Positions 44,887 to 58,700 of a stretch of DNA of 64,000 nt are shown here, piece by piece. Below the pieces are notes generated by a model, which searched no databases, was not told the DNA's origin, and worked only from the letters and a program-made list of their open reading frames with translations. The stretch lies in NCBI RefSeq assembly GCF_014898815.1, contig NW_026515500.1, positions 1,302,001 through 1,366,000 on the forward strand, given 5' to 3'. The translations under genes and the position numbers were made by a program. Each line of letters opens with the position of its first letter. The stretch's first letter is position 1. The stretch comes from Panonychus citri (taxonomy: Eukaryota; Arthropoda; Arachnida; Trombidiformes; Tetranychidae).

Positions 44887-45355
44887 TTAATCCAGGCGAG
44901 ATTGCACGAAGTTGTTTTTATGCGAGGGTACTTGGTACTGTATTTGGCGGTATCGCGTAAAAACAAAACGTGCCCTCGCGAATATTTGCCAAGAGAGTAG
45001 CCCACTATCCCCGTCGGAAATTGAAACATCTTCTGTTTCTGAGTCGTGAACATGGTTGGTTAACGAATCCAAGAAGATGTTCCAATCCCGTTCCTCTTGC
45101 TCAGGATCAGGGGCAGCTCGCGCGTTGCGTCTTCGCCGCGGACGCGCCTCCACCTCTGCCATGCCGAGCAATAGGAATCTCATTCTCATTCACTTCAAGG
45201 CCAACAACTGCCTCTTCTACCTGCATATCCTCCCCTTCCTCACCATCTTCCCCATCCATCTCTACAATATTTCGCCAGCCCGGAACAATGCTCTGCATCA
45301 AAGCATTGTAATTGTGTAGCTCCTCAGCTCGTCTCCGTGCTGGGAGCGCTTGCAT
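44887..45355 (-). pseudogene. G+C-rich patch with two overlapping minus-strand frames
   Basis: Frame 45355-45107 (82 residues) and frame 45189-44887 (100 residues) overlap by 83 bp. The first is acidic in the middle (DGEDGEEGEDMQ) and ends Gly/Ala/Arg-rich. The second begins with an Arg-rich run (RPRRRRNARAAP) and passes to an acidic Ser/Asp region. Together they could be one coding sequence with a frameshift near 45150, or true overlapping genes. The base composition is sharply richer in G+C than everything around. Not recognised; foreign origin is possible. Confidence 0.35.
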
Positions 45356-48300
45356 AAGCTTCTTAACGATTTACTACCATTTATGTAAGTAATGCATTTT
45401 CTTATTAAATATTCACAGTAATAGATCAAAAGTAAACGAATGATGACTAAACTTAGATAAAGTTTATAGCAAGTTCCAAATGTACAAATTTTCAATTAAA
45501 AATGATTAAACAAATAAGTTCAATAGTTGAGTTCGATGGATTTAAAAGCTTCGTGAGGGCAATCGAATTGTGTTAAATGATTTGAGTTGACTCCAATTCA
45601 TCAAAAAACAATTGAATAATTAATAATTAACAATCAATTAGGTGGAAGTCATCATGAAATAATTGGTGATTGTATGTATGAGCAATACTATAACTATAGA
45701 CAGTATGAATAACTCAATTTCTATCATGTTTGAAATTGGATGAAATTTTCTTCAAGATGTTCTCATGAGGGTTAAATGGACTCAAGAATGTCAAGAATTT
45801 AGGAAAACAAGAGTAATCTAAGCCAAATCATTCATTGAAAATTATTCCAAATGTGATAATAATAATATCTCACCTTCAGATAAATAAATTTACCATTTCA
45901 TCTTTGTTTGTCATAAACTTCAATAATTTGATAGTATTTCTCATCCTTATGAGAGAAACTCAATTCCAATCAACTGATTACAAAGATTTTAATAGTTTTC
46001 CACTATTGAGATTGACTGTGAATTCATTGGATAATTAAATTCTAATTGTTATCTAATTTCACTAAAGTGAATACATTTCACAATTAAAACTTTTTTTTCA
46101 ATAAATTTTTTCTTTTTCACACTTTCAACAAGTTTAATTAGTCAACTGTAATTTGAATGTAATCAAATTGTTTAGACTACAGTTGATTTATTATCATCAA
46201 GATCCTTTGTTATTATCATGAATCTTTTTCCTGTATTTGTCTTGAATGTGACAAAGTTTTGGTGATAGAGAAACAAATTGATTAACATTAACCAACTAAT
46301 AGTTGGATAGTTAATTAAATTTACTAATCAAACTGATAGAGCAGATAATCAGTTGGTGAATAAACAAGGTAAAGGTATTAACAAGATTGTCTAACGGATT
46401 TGATAGGTAAACGTACTAATATCTATGCAAGAAACATAAGAAAAAAGGAAACAAAAAAACTTTCCGAACTTTTTTCTCTGATCAGATCAAGTATATAATA
46501 TTCGAGGTGGAGAAAATGTTGAAAAAAGATTCTGTTTCATTATTGTCTATTCTCATGATACATACAATTATCATGGAAATGTATCATGTAAGCCCTATGA
46601 ATTGTAATAGGAAAATCTTTACACGAAGAAAAAAAATAACATCCATATGATTACAAGTAAATAATTTGTTGACTCTGCAACTGAGGCTTCATCTTGTTAA
46701 CTTTATTATTTATTAACCGTTAATCATTATCATGATGATGATTATAATTTGATGATCAAATTGAATTATATTTATGTGATGTTTTATCATTCAAATTGGA
46801 GCGACAATCAAGTCTTAATGTGAATCTGCAATTATAACTAAAGTTTCACATTCAAGGATAGTAAATGGTAAGAGATGATATTAGAAGGAAAAAAAGTTCC
46901 AGTAGTTTTTTTATTCTGATTAGTTGTATTTTCATTCATTCATACCATAATATTAGACACTTGTTCCTTAATTAGGTTAATTATTATCATGGTGTAAACA
47001 AAAATTCATCAATTGTATGTACCTTTGGTTTAACAATCTACTCATTAATTAGGTTTTTCTTTGATTAGAATTGAAATAAGTCATAAAAACTAATCAGCTT
47101 ATCACATTTTCCATGAATTTTGCAACAAGATAAATTGTAATTCATTAGATAAATTCAGTTAGTTAGTTTTTTCCCATGTAAAGAATGATAAAAATATAAA
47201 CTGAATAATAATTCAGCTTCAACTTTACATGGTGTTCATGGGTGAATTTACTTTTACTCTGCTCTTGATTTTCATCGTTGTTGTACTCAAATGTTTGAAC
47301 ATGGAGTTGGTTGTTTCAGGCGATTACATGAAATTCAATAGGATTTCACCTTGTGAATGATGAAAATTCATCATGAAAAGAAATGGTTAAAGGAAAAATG
47401 AAGTTTCATTTTATGTAATTTCATCTACATATTAAACCGATAAGATAAGAGTGGTTCGACTTGTGGTTCAATTTTTTTGTTCCTCAGCAGAAATTGGTGT
47501 AAATTCAGCAAATACATGGGATATTCATTTCTTTGGGATATTATCATCATGAATTTTACATGTAAATTATTCAATTGAAAATACACTTAACCAATCTACT
47601 AATAGTAAGTGTCTCATGTTCAAAGCTGTGATTTTGTCAGCTCTATCTCTACAAACTATTGATTGTTGATCAATATTTCCAATGTCATATTAATCAATTC
47701 TTTAACCTTTGACCTTGCAACTATTGATTATAAGAGAGTGGCAATGATTATGATGATGATACTCTGTGACTTTTGTTTTCTTTATCACATAATCAAGGGT
47801 AAAAATCAGTAAGAAGATGAAACTTTATCAATGGATGAACATTAAATCTCATCTAATCAAGTAAATTCAATGGGAATAGGTGTCTAAGTGTAAGATTAAC
47901 TATCTTAGTTAATAGTTTTATTTTCATCTTCTTAAGTCAATCAGATTAACGGCACTGACAAATCAAGGAAAGAGAGAGAGAGACAAAGGGATTATCTCCT
48001 ATTAACAATATTTTCTGATACAATATTTAAGATTAACCGGTAACATAAAGTAGGAAAATTAATACAAAGGCAAATGATTTAACTTGAGGGTGAATTAGTT
48101 GGCTGATTTTATATCTGGTTGACACCAATTCAGCTGATTAACTTGATTGTAAATATGATTCTCATGTCAACAATTGTTAGATTGTCAAACTGTCAATTAT
48201 TAGGATTAAACATCAATAACTTATGAATAACAAATACTGAGCCAATTGAAATCTTATATTATTGGAGATAAAAGTTTATCGATTTTTTTATTCTCCATGA

Positions 48301-51300
48301 TTTGTATTTTTTTCATCATGAACATGAATCTTAATTTGAATAATCTGATTTGTTCAAGTATAAATTGGATGTAAACGAAAATATCTTTCATTTTCTAGTG
48401 AGATTATTATTATTGTTGTTGTTGAATGAATGGTAATCAGTCCAGGCGGAAATTAAACTTGGAAATTGAGGAGAAACTTGAAGGACAAGATCATGAAAAT
48501 TTCAGGAAACATGATATTTATTCATTCACATGGTAATATTACATTCTGACCATAGGGGTTGATGTTTCATGGAAAAAGATGTAAAAAGAGAGGAGGAGGA
48601 AGAAAAGAGTGTGGTGATGGCGGTAGAAGGCAATGAGATTAGGTTTTCACCAGGAAAACGGATAATCAATGAATTCATTCAGAATCATTGCCTTGGTGTT
48701 ATCATGGTGACTTGGAATTTCTCTTTGACTCGTATCACAATCAGGTCATAATCATTTTGTGGGCTTAACTTGAATTGTAAATTTTGAGCTTACTAACAAA
48801 AAAAATCACCATCATTACCATGAACTTTCAATGAGGATGATCGTATAATGACCATGGGCTCATGGAAAAGTTTTGAATTACAATTGAATTGTTGAAAAGT
48901 TTCAATGAGTTTCATCATCGTAACTATTGTATTATGAATGGAAGATTTTTTTTTATTCTGATTGAATTTTTTTCTCTTCATTCTCTCTTTTTCGAGCATT
49001 TCAATAAGACAAAAGGAATACTATCATGAGTTTTGAACTATCATGGAGAATTGATCTCGAATGAAAGAGTGAGAGAGAGAAAGAGGAGAAAAGCTCTGAA
49101 ACATTTTCCATTTGAGTGAATATTACAATTTTTTCTTGCTTCTCTCTACATTTTGTTTGCTATCAGAAAGATATAAACTTTGATAATGGTTACTGACACT
49201 GAGAGAATTTCTTTTGGTAAAATCAATGTGATAAATGGATGGTTATCAGTTCTGAATCATCCCTGAACTTTTTCTTTCTTGCACCGGTAATTCATTGGAA
49301 GAAAAGTTCTAAAAGGGTTTGGATCAAAATGAAAGAACAATTTTTCCCTCCCAGTGAAAACAATTATCTTCATCTTAAATGATTATCACAAAGTTGACAT
49401 TTTCAGATTAATTATTCTAACAGAAAAGCTTCAAATAATATGAAGATATGATTCTATATAAATAACATGATAAACAATCAATCTTTCAGAATTTTCCTTT
49501 TTCTTAGCATCATCATCATGGTATTCACCTTTCGAACATATTGAAATATTAATATTACGAAACGAATTCAGAGTAATATTTTCTATTACATAATAATAGA
49601 TAAAAATTGAGCAAGAATTAGAAATGGAAAGATTTACTTATATTGAGAGTAGAAGAAAAAAATTCTTAACTTTTCACCTTTCAGAACTTTATTCAAACTA
49701 TTGAAAATCGATTTTCATTTTCATGATGGATTTCAACCATTTAGATGAAAAAATCTTCAGAGAATTATGGGAATATTGGAAATGACCATCACAGCTGATG
49801 ATAATTTAAAGTCTTCAAAGAGCTAGAAAATTTCATGACCATGATGATTACTCAGAGAAAGAGAGCTGAATATTAATATATAAATCAATTTGAACACTCG
49901 AAAGTAAATAATATATCATGAGAATCGATTTCATGAGAACTGATTGAACTTAAGGAGGATATTAAAGATTAGTTGTTAATAACAAGAATACACTAATACC
50001 TTTGAGAGGAATTAGATCAGTTCTAAAGAGAATCATCTCTTTTTCTCTCATTTATCTTGGTCAAGCGTCGAAATTAACAAAAGAAAATGTTCATAATCGA
50101 AGTTAATGAAATTCATCAAGTGGATAGAGAATTAAATTAATTGAGTCATTTAATCGTAACCTCTTATCAGCCAATTCTTATTGATTTCCATTGATAAAAA
50201 TCATGAACCTCTGAGCTCGTAGCCAGAAAAACAAAACGAAAAACATTATCACTTTGTTATCATTTGTTATTATTCATTATCGTTTTCATGATTATCATGA
50301 ACATTAATCTTTCCATGTGACCAAATATGATTGACTAATGGTGTATAAACAAAGTTATCATTTGTTTTTTTGTTACTTTCTTCATGAAGCCTCATGAATT
50401 CATGGAAAGAAAAATTTTATCCCTTTTATCATATTGATGATGATGCTAATGATACTTTAATATCCTTGCGATAATATTATGAATCTCATGAACCATTTGA
50501 ATGGTTTAAACTGAACTTTTTTTTCTATCACTTTTCCATTTAGATTTCCCAATCTATCATGACAAGAAATGAAAACTGTTCAGTTGATTTCAACATCTCA
50601 GAATGATTAATATCCAACATATATAGTTTTGAATGAGACGAAAACAAAAATTCAATAGAAATCATGTTAACTGTCATGAATGAACTTTGAGCTTGATTCG
50701 TTTGTTTATATTTACAAGTTGGAATCATGGTGATCATTTGATGAGGGGCAAAAAGATGATGAAGATAATTGTTATTCTAAAAGAAAGATAATAACATGAG
50801 AAAATTATTTTCGAAACTTTTTCATCATTTTGCAAATTGTTGTGAACTTTTTTGTTCTAAATGATTATCGTAAACAGTAGTAGTCACCATGATGGGGAAT
50901 ATTGAACAATCAGAATCGAATACAGAATTTAGATCAATCTGACAGGAAAACTTGTCATTCCATCTCTCCCTGTCTATCTTCATTTCGTCTTCTCCTCCTC
51001 CTTCTCCTCCTTATCTTCCTCATCATTCTGGTATATTTACCAAGATTCATTGAATTAAGTTTGATGAGTTGCTTAATATGCTTCCATTCATGGTAAATTT
51101 CACTTCCCTTCTCATTCATCTATTATCATTCTTAATCATCCTCATATTTTCAACTCAAAAACTTCACCATCATCATTATCTTATTCCCAGAACTTTCCAG
51201 TTCAATATTTATCTTTTTCTATTATATAAACTTTCGCTATTCCTTTATGAATAAACAGAATCTCAGTTACATGGATTCTTAATTCAATTGCCAACTCAAT

Positions 51301-52658
51301 TCATTATTTTATCTCTTTAATTGATTGTCAATAATGTTTCATAATAAAAATAAAGATTCACCAAAATTAATTCATCATAAAATTCAAACATTTGCATCCT
51401 TGTACTTTTATCAATGAACAAGTGACAAAATCTTTAAGATTTCAATGTCAATCATGGGATAAAAGTTCAGTCTCTCAATTGATAATATCTCAGTTTATTC
51501 AATATTTAAAAGACTTAAACATTAATCAAAGTAATGAAAGTGAAACTTTTTTCTTACCATCATTAAATTTACCATGAAATATAAGAAAGTGAAGGAAGAA
51601 AAAAAAATCTATTCCATGATAATCATGATGAAATTGGAAGAAATAATATATTTCTCATTACTCAGAGAAAAATTCAAAATATTAAGATAAATTGATTCTC
51701 AGAACTTTTCACCTAATTTGATTCAATTTAAAAGAAATCAAGTTTAACTATAAATCAATGTTATCATTAACATTGCAACTTCCTTTTCCTTTTTTTTATC
51801 ACTTACGAAATCAATTCTCAATCATTAGGCTGAATCATAAATTTCAGTTATCATGAGTTGAGAAAGAGAAACAAATTCTGAGTCTCATGTTGCTCATGAT
51901 GAGAGAGATTCTCAGTCCATTTTGATATAAATCAAGTCACAATTCAATGAATGGATCTGAATGTTTGTCTTGTTGATGATAAATTTCATCTGAATTTGTG
52001 TTGATGATTTTTACCATTCAATTGTAATCATGTGTGTAAAGAGAGTGTGGTAGTGGTGGAAGTGGCGGTGGTGGGATGAGGAGGTGATGATGGTGGCAGG
52101 AAGAAAGAAAACTTTTTGATGAAAAGAAAAAAACATTTTTTTCTTCTTCATATCATGTATATTCCAATAGTAATGAACTTTTTTCTAACTGTTTGTGTGT
52201 GTATGTGTATCTCTTGATGAGAGATGGAAGAAGAAAAAACGAAAAGTTCGAAAAGTTATCGTAACTGAATAGATGAAAGAATCATAATCTTCCTCTCGCT
52301 CATCATGTTGTATTTTTTTTTATATTTTCATCATAATGATCATCTTCATCTTCATCAGAATCTCAGTAGTCTCCATTTCAAGTCTATTCATGCGAACAAT
52401 CAAAAATACTTCTCATTCAATACAACCTTCTTCCCTTTTTGACATCCTAATTCACTTTCTCCCTCCATTCACCTTCTCTCTCTCACTCTCCTCAGATCAC
52501 TCTTCTTCCTTCTCTCTCTATCACCCTGGTTCTTTTTATCTCTTTTTGTGTTCATACCCTGATTCTTTTCATCATTAAGCTCATTCTCCTCACACATTTT
52601 CTGTCATCTTTACTATTCTATTCCATGATATTCTCCCCTCCATGTTAGTTTATCATGC

Positions 52659-52661
<3 letters not shown>

Positions 52662-52700
<39 letters not shown>
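52662..52700. repeat. (TC)n microsatellite
   Basis: Uninterrupted TC run, read directly. Confidence 0.95.
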
Positions 52701-52703
<3 letters not shown>

Positions 52704-53110
52704 CATTATCATCTTTCTCATTAATTTTCTCCTCTTCATCATCATCTCTCTTTTCCCACCTTTATCATCGTCTTTTTCTCATTCTTCATCTTATTTTCAC
52801 CTTCACTAAGCAAAGTTACACTAATCAACAAGAGCAAAGATGAATCAGAATTACGAACACGATGAAGATGAAGATGATAAATAATCTGAGTTCCAACTTG
52901 AACTGGATTCTGAAAACCGTGAAGGGAATTTTCAAATACACTGGACTCTACCAAAATATCTTGTATCCAGACACAAGAAACACACACCATTGACTATTTC
53001 ATGTCTCCATTTAATTCCCAACCTTTATCTCACCACCAAACATTTCATGATATCCACTTCATCAGAATAATAACATGAATCGTTCCTTTTATTATTCAGA
53101 ATATCATCAT

Positions 53111-53113
<3 letters not shown>

Positions 53114-53183
<70 letters not shown>
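53114..53183. repeat. (AG)n microsatellite, about 35 units
   Basis: The longest perfect dinucleotide run in the window. Confidence 0.95.
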
Positions 53184-53185
<2 letters not shown>

Positions 53186-56100
53186 AGACACTCTTTTACC
53201 ATGCTAACATTATTATCTTTCATGATCAATATCAGAACTTAAATATGTTCATCATCTCATCATGAGCTATAAAACGAGCAAGTGAAAATCAGAATAAAAT
53301 GAAAATAATAATAAAAACAGAACAATTGAAATTTAGAATTTTTTTCCTCCATCTACAAATAAATGAGCTTCCATCAAGATTAAACCATCAAATTGACATA
53401 TATTCAGTAATAATATTCACCAAGAACTCATTTAAATATCATGATAAAAATGATAATATCTTAGATTGTGTAGATAATTGTGAATGAAAAGGATTGAGTG
53501 GATGTTGAATGTTATTGAATGAAAGGTGAAGACAAACATTGATGACATAAGATGATGATGATGATATAACCAATGTTCATTCAATGAATGAATACATTCA
53601 ACAGTCTAATAGATTCAAGTCAAATCTGCATATTACATCACAATTGATCAACATTTTATACTAACAAAAGTATAAGATGATGATGTTGATGATAATGAAC
53701 AAGGAATACATTGAATACAAGATGGAGTGCAATATGTATGCAACATGATGAAATTGACATATATTCAATTGCTCATCATCATTTACTCAACACATGAGAT
53801 AAAATTACATGTAAACATGAGGAAGAAGAAGAAGAGGAAAGCTGATAGAGTTTCTCTTTATTCATTTTTCCCCATGAAAAAGACGCTGAAGGAAAAAGAT
53901 AATTGTATCTTTTTACACAATCTCTGAATTTCTCTCGCGATATTGGTTAGTAACTTTTTCTTCATCTTCCATATTCATCATTCCCTGTGTTTTCCCATCC
54001 TCATGAAACATTAACTTGCAACTCCCCCTGAAAAGAAAGCATCGTAATCCCAAATGTCTATCATCAGATTAAATCTAATAGAATCCAGAAAATGGTGAAT
54101 AAAAATCCATAAAATGTTAATAACTTTTTCCATCCAAAAATCATCATTCGTCCTCAACATCATATTTTCATCTCCTCATCACTGAGCATCACCAATGAAT
54201 TCTTGGTTCTCGAACCGCCTAATCAATAACATCCAATGTATATCCAAGTGATTTACATGATTTGGTGGTTTGAATCTGAGAGAGAGAGAGAGAGATATTT
54301 AATCTTATGCAGATGAGAACAAGATTCAGACCGATGAAGAAAAAAACAGAATAATTTTTTGTTTTTGCCTTTGATTATCTTCATGTTTCATCACGATTAT
54401 CATCATTCTGTCTCATTTTTACTGAACTTTATCACCACCATCAGAATACTTGAGACTGAGATTATTTCTGGCTGTTTATCCTTTTCTCCTTTTCCAATTC
54501 AATTTCCAACTGATATACATGAAAGAAAATCCCATGATACAAATAAATGAACTCTTTCAGCTTTTATAACTTTCAGATTAAATTGAATCATCGTCATCAG
54601 AATAAATTATCAATATTGATGAACTAATTGATTAAATAATAACTATAACGTTGAAATTAACTTGTAAGGCAGCAAAAAAAAAAGTTCAAATAACATCATC
54701 GTAAAGATTCAGGTTGATAATACATGATGAAAATATCAAATGTCATGCGATTCAAAATGATTAACAGTCAATACAAGTTCTAGATTCATTCATGAGGATT
54801 TTTTTTTCTTTTGCTCCAAATAAAGTTCATGAATTTGTTACAATGACACTTGATAGTAGCCAATATAAAGTACTACATAAAATAATAGCATCAATGATAT
54901 GATGCTAAATATAAAAGACCAAGTCTCAATGTTATCAAGTTAATGGAGTGATGGGAAAATGTTTACTTGAATCTCATTTCAATTGTTTCAATTGAAATGA
55001 ACTGAATAGATGATCATGTGTATGAATATTCAAAAATACATTTTAAAAGTTGATGAAATCGTTTTGTTTTCTAGCTGAATAAGTAACGATAACGATATAT
55101 TTATATTGATGATTCCAATCAGTGATAAATGAATTTAGTTTTATTCTCATATATATTTTGTATTCTGATTACTTACAATTGCAACTTGAATTTGTCTCAA
55201 GTCTTGTTTTCTTTTCTTCTTACTCTCTGAGTATCTTGGTGGAAACTGAACTAAGAATCATATAAATATAATCAGTAACTGAATCGAGATAAATATTGAC
55301 TTAACATGGTTACAAGTTTATATAACGAAAATGTATAAAAAAAAGTTCTGCATCAGAGTCACCGAATCATCATATTGAAATCATACCCACATGAGTTTAA
55401 TAAGTTCAGTGGAACTTTCGGTTTTCTTTTGCTGGGAATTTCTCTTTCCAGAGGGAATTTTTCTCCATTCTTTTTTTCTAACGGTTTTTTTTATTCGAAA
55501 CTTTCTCTTTTTCTTTCATATTTACAGAACTTTTCGTTTTCTCTTTCTTCGATCATCTTGTTCTTCACTTCAAGTACTAGTTCGATATATACATGGATCT
55601 GGATGAGATGGAAAAAGTAAGAAACATTCTTAGGATGAATTTCCTTGGACTCGAACATATTAATTTCTATCAAGGTTTATTCCTGATTCTATTGTTCAAT
55701 GTTGAAAGAATTCACCTGAATACATCATTTTTCCACCATGATGATGTCCAAAGTTTGTGATAGATGATTCTGATTAGATTCTGATGATCATCATGTCTCA
55801 TCATGTTTTTATTTGTTCATCAAGTTAATATTATATAAAAGTTTTTCTTTTGCTTTAATGAGATCAGTTGATCAATATAAGAAATTATAACAACCATGGG
55901 AATTCAATGTATTCCATGGTTGAATCATGTTCTTCATCATCATGCTGAATTATTCTGTAACAATAATAATATCATGATTTTTTTTTCTTATCGATTCTCA
56001 CTGATTAATCAGTATAATCAAAATTGTTACTCTTTTTATTATTTTATATAAATAACCAAATAATCATCATGAAAGTTACATCATCTTATATATATATATT

Positions 56101-57248
56101 GTATCTTTATATACTAATACCATGTAATAGTTATCATCATGATAATAATAATAAAAATGATAATTGTTCATCAAATGAAATTCAAACTTTTTTCATTAGT
56201 TTTCATAACCTTAGGGTATGATTAAAATTAAAAGATAATGAGTGACTCTGATTAACCACAATTGTCAATCTAAATGGAACGAAAAATTATAATCATTCTA
56301 ATGATAGATTGAGTTGATAATGAATTCTTTTCATTGTTATTTCAGGTCTGTAGATTAATTCGATAAGTTCTGATAATGAGAGAAAAAAAATTGGGTAATT
56401 TGGTAAAATTCTGGACTCATCATTAGTCTAATGTTATTATATTCAATTCTTAAAGCATGACGGTGAAACTTTCTCTCTTGATTTGGTAAGAAATCCAAGA
56501 TTTAATGGTTACTCTGATCAACTGAATAAATATAAATTCGCCTGAGGCTATTATCATGAAAGAATCACAATCATCTTTGGTCATCTTTAATATTTTCATT
56601 TTCTTTTGTGTCAATTGATTTACTTTGAGAATTACAAATAGAAAATATAGTATTTATATGGATAAACGGGGAGGAAAATTCTCTTCTTCATATATCTACA
56701 GATAAATTCGGTGAAATATTATGATAGTAAAAATAATAAAGGCAAAATTCCAACAAGAAAATGAGAAGAAAAAAAGAAAAAAAAATTTTCTTCTTTTTCA
56801 AGTCGTAATAAGGTAAAGGTCCCCGAGGAAATTCAAACTTTTTCATAGATACACCTATTTTTTGTTTGAATTTTCTTAAGTGAATTGTTCGCTAATTTTA
56901 ATAATTACGAAAATAAATTGTACATCATTGTGTTCGTGAAACTATGGGGAGTCGAAAGATATATAAAAATTGTGTTGGGAAATACAAAATAATAAGAATT
57001 CAAGTCTTTAGAAAATATGGTAAGTAAACAGGAAATAGTAACCCTTTGAAGTTTTCCGAAAACGGAAATAAAATAAAGTAACTGAAATCTCCATGGAGAT
57101 AAAAAACCGTTAATCAGCATTATACTGATAAAGACACCTTAAAGAAATCATTCTTAAAGTATTATTCTTGAAGCAAGTTAAATTTTAATCAAAATTCTAA
57201 AAATCTTTGTATTATTTATTATTGTGTTATCTTTTAGTAAATAATAAG

Positions 57249-58448
57249 ATGGATAAGTACGTCAATGTGCTGTTAAACATTTCACCTGAAAATCTCTCCT
57301 CATATTTGACGAATTTAACTGTTATTGAAGTGAAAGAAATCACGAACGTGTTTAATCAACTAACGGACGATTCGGCCTACAAGAAGAAACATAATGTAAC
57401 AGCCAAAAAAGCTAAACACCTTCAAAGTCTCTCGTCAATAATAAAAAACTTCAAACCCAAAGACCCACCTGAACCACATGTGCAAGTTGCTTTGGCGATG
57501 GAAAATGATATTGTTGATCTCAATGAGGCTCGAAAAGATTCAATAATAGATGAAGACGAAGGGACTCTTTTACTTGAGACCACAACCGAAGGAACTTCAG
57601 CTGAAGCTGGTCAATTGATTTATCACCACGATAAGCGTAAGAGAGAAGAAGCTTTGATGGAAATTAAACGACGAAGAATCAATAATAATATTCCGAAGAC
57701 ATGGATTAAATGGTCATCGAAAAAAGTTAATCCGATCGCTTTAATCACCCACAAGCTAAAAACACCAACAATTCTGTACGATGAAATATCCAAACTCATG
57801 GAAAATGGTGATTTGCCAGCTTTTAAAGAAGTTTCTTTCTTTAACAATGAGAAAAGTGTCAAGATAAGATCTCAATCTCCATCAATTTTGATGGAAATCG
57901 TCATGCGAATAGAACATCTTATCGAAGGCATTGAGGTTCAGAAATTTCACCCGAAAGCTCCTCGGGTTCGGCTTGTTGGTTCGAGATACATGACGGAAAG
58001 TCCAGAATTGATTCTGTTGAAGATATTCAAATTTAATACTTATTTGAATGATACAAATACACATTTGGCGAAACAAAATAATAATAATAATCAAAGGGAT
58101 TTATTATTGGTATTAACACCAGCGGCCAGATCTCAATTACAAGATGAAAACGGAATCTTATCCTTGGGTTTAAGAATAATAAAAGCGGTTGACTACTTTG
58201 ATATTCCATACTGCAATCGTTGTCATGGACTTGATCACTGGCGCAAATCATGCAACAAACAAGATATTTGCAGCAATTGCGCTGAACCCCACACAGAAAA
58301 GTATTGTGAGAACAGACAATTCAGCAAATGTGCATCATGTTTGAATGAAGGCCATAAACCAGGAACCACTGATTGTCCAGCTTTCTTGAGAAAAATGGAA
58401 ATAGAAACTGGGAAATCAGCATATGAGTATCAATACATAATGAAGTAA
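57249..58448 (+). CDS. LINE ORF1 protein with three CCHC zinc knuckles
   Basis: RNA-binding Gag-like protein that packages LINE RNA. The first ATG at 57249 is used; the frame extends 14 codons upstream only from a TTG. 399 residues. The N-terminal half is charged and probably disordered. Residues of the middle third resemble the RRM-like/pre-knuckle region of Jockey and R1 ORF1. At the C-terminal end three CCHC motifs follow in tandem: YCNRCHGLDHWRKSC, ICSNCAEPHTEKYC and KCASCLNEGHKPGTTDC. The third resembles the second knuckle of the exonuclease protein at 26893-28026 (CAACLEDGHKIACC). No stop or shift was seen. Confidence 0.85.
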   Translation: MDKYVNVLLNISPENLSSYLTNLTVIEVKEITNVFNQLTDDSAYKKKHNVTAKKAKHLQSLSSIIKNFKPKDPPEPHVQVALAMENDIVDLNEARKDSIIDEDEGTLLLETTTEGTSAEAGQLIYHHDKRKREEALMEIKRRRINNNIPKTWIKWSSKKVNPIALITHKLKTPTILYDEISKLMENGDLPAFKEVSFFNNEKSVKIRSQSPSILMEIVMRIEHLIEGIEVQKFHPKAPRVRLVGSRYMTESPELILLKIFKFNTYLNDTNTHLAKQNNNNNQRDLLLVLTPAARSQLQDENGILSLGLRIIKAVDYFDIPYCNRCHGLDHWRKSCNKQDICSNCAEPHTEKYCENRQFSKCASCLNEGHKPGTTDCPAFLRKMEIETGKSAYEYQYIMK

Positions 58449-58700
58449 TTGCTTTATTATTGTTCATGTTATAAAACTTGAGCTTTCTAATTTTCCATTT
58501 GATTGATTATAAATCAAAATAATTTTTCTTTTCACTTTCGTACATTTTGAATGCCAATTCTGTAAGGCAAATTTCTGAATTTATAATAATAATATGAATA
58601 ATAAAAATAAATAGATTTGTTCTTTGAAAATCTAAACAGATAATAATTGTCGAGTAATTGCTGACAAAACGATATTGAATAATACAAATTGAATAATAAA

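Larger units (their letters stand above)
45500..57206. other. Intergenic A+T-rich DNA, no supported gene
   Basis: Composition as in 1-10,830: TATCATG words, GAACTTTTTT and AAAAAAGTTC words, CT/GA microsatellites. Frames up to about 80 codons are low-complexity translations of CT-rich or ATC-rich DNA. The LINE 5' end lies somewhere near the right limit and could not be fixed. Confidence 0.55.

Noticed and set aside
44970..45319. Plus-strand frames in the G+C-rich patch
   Set aside because: Opposite to the minus-strand frames and without domains; kept as less likely, though the coding strand there is not certain.
57207..57248. Hydrophobic start of LINE ORF1
   Set aside because: Begins at TTG; the first ATG is 57249, and the 14 extra residues are probably 5' UTR.
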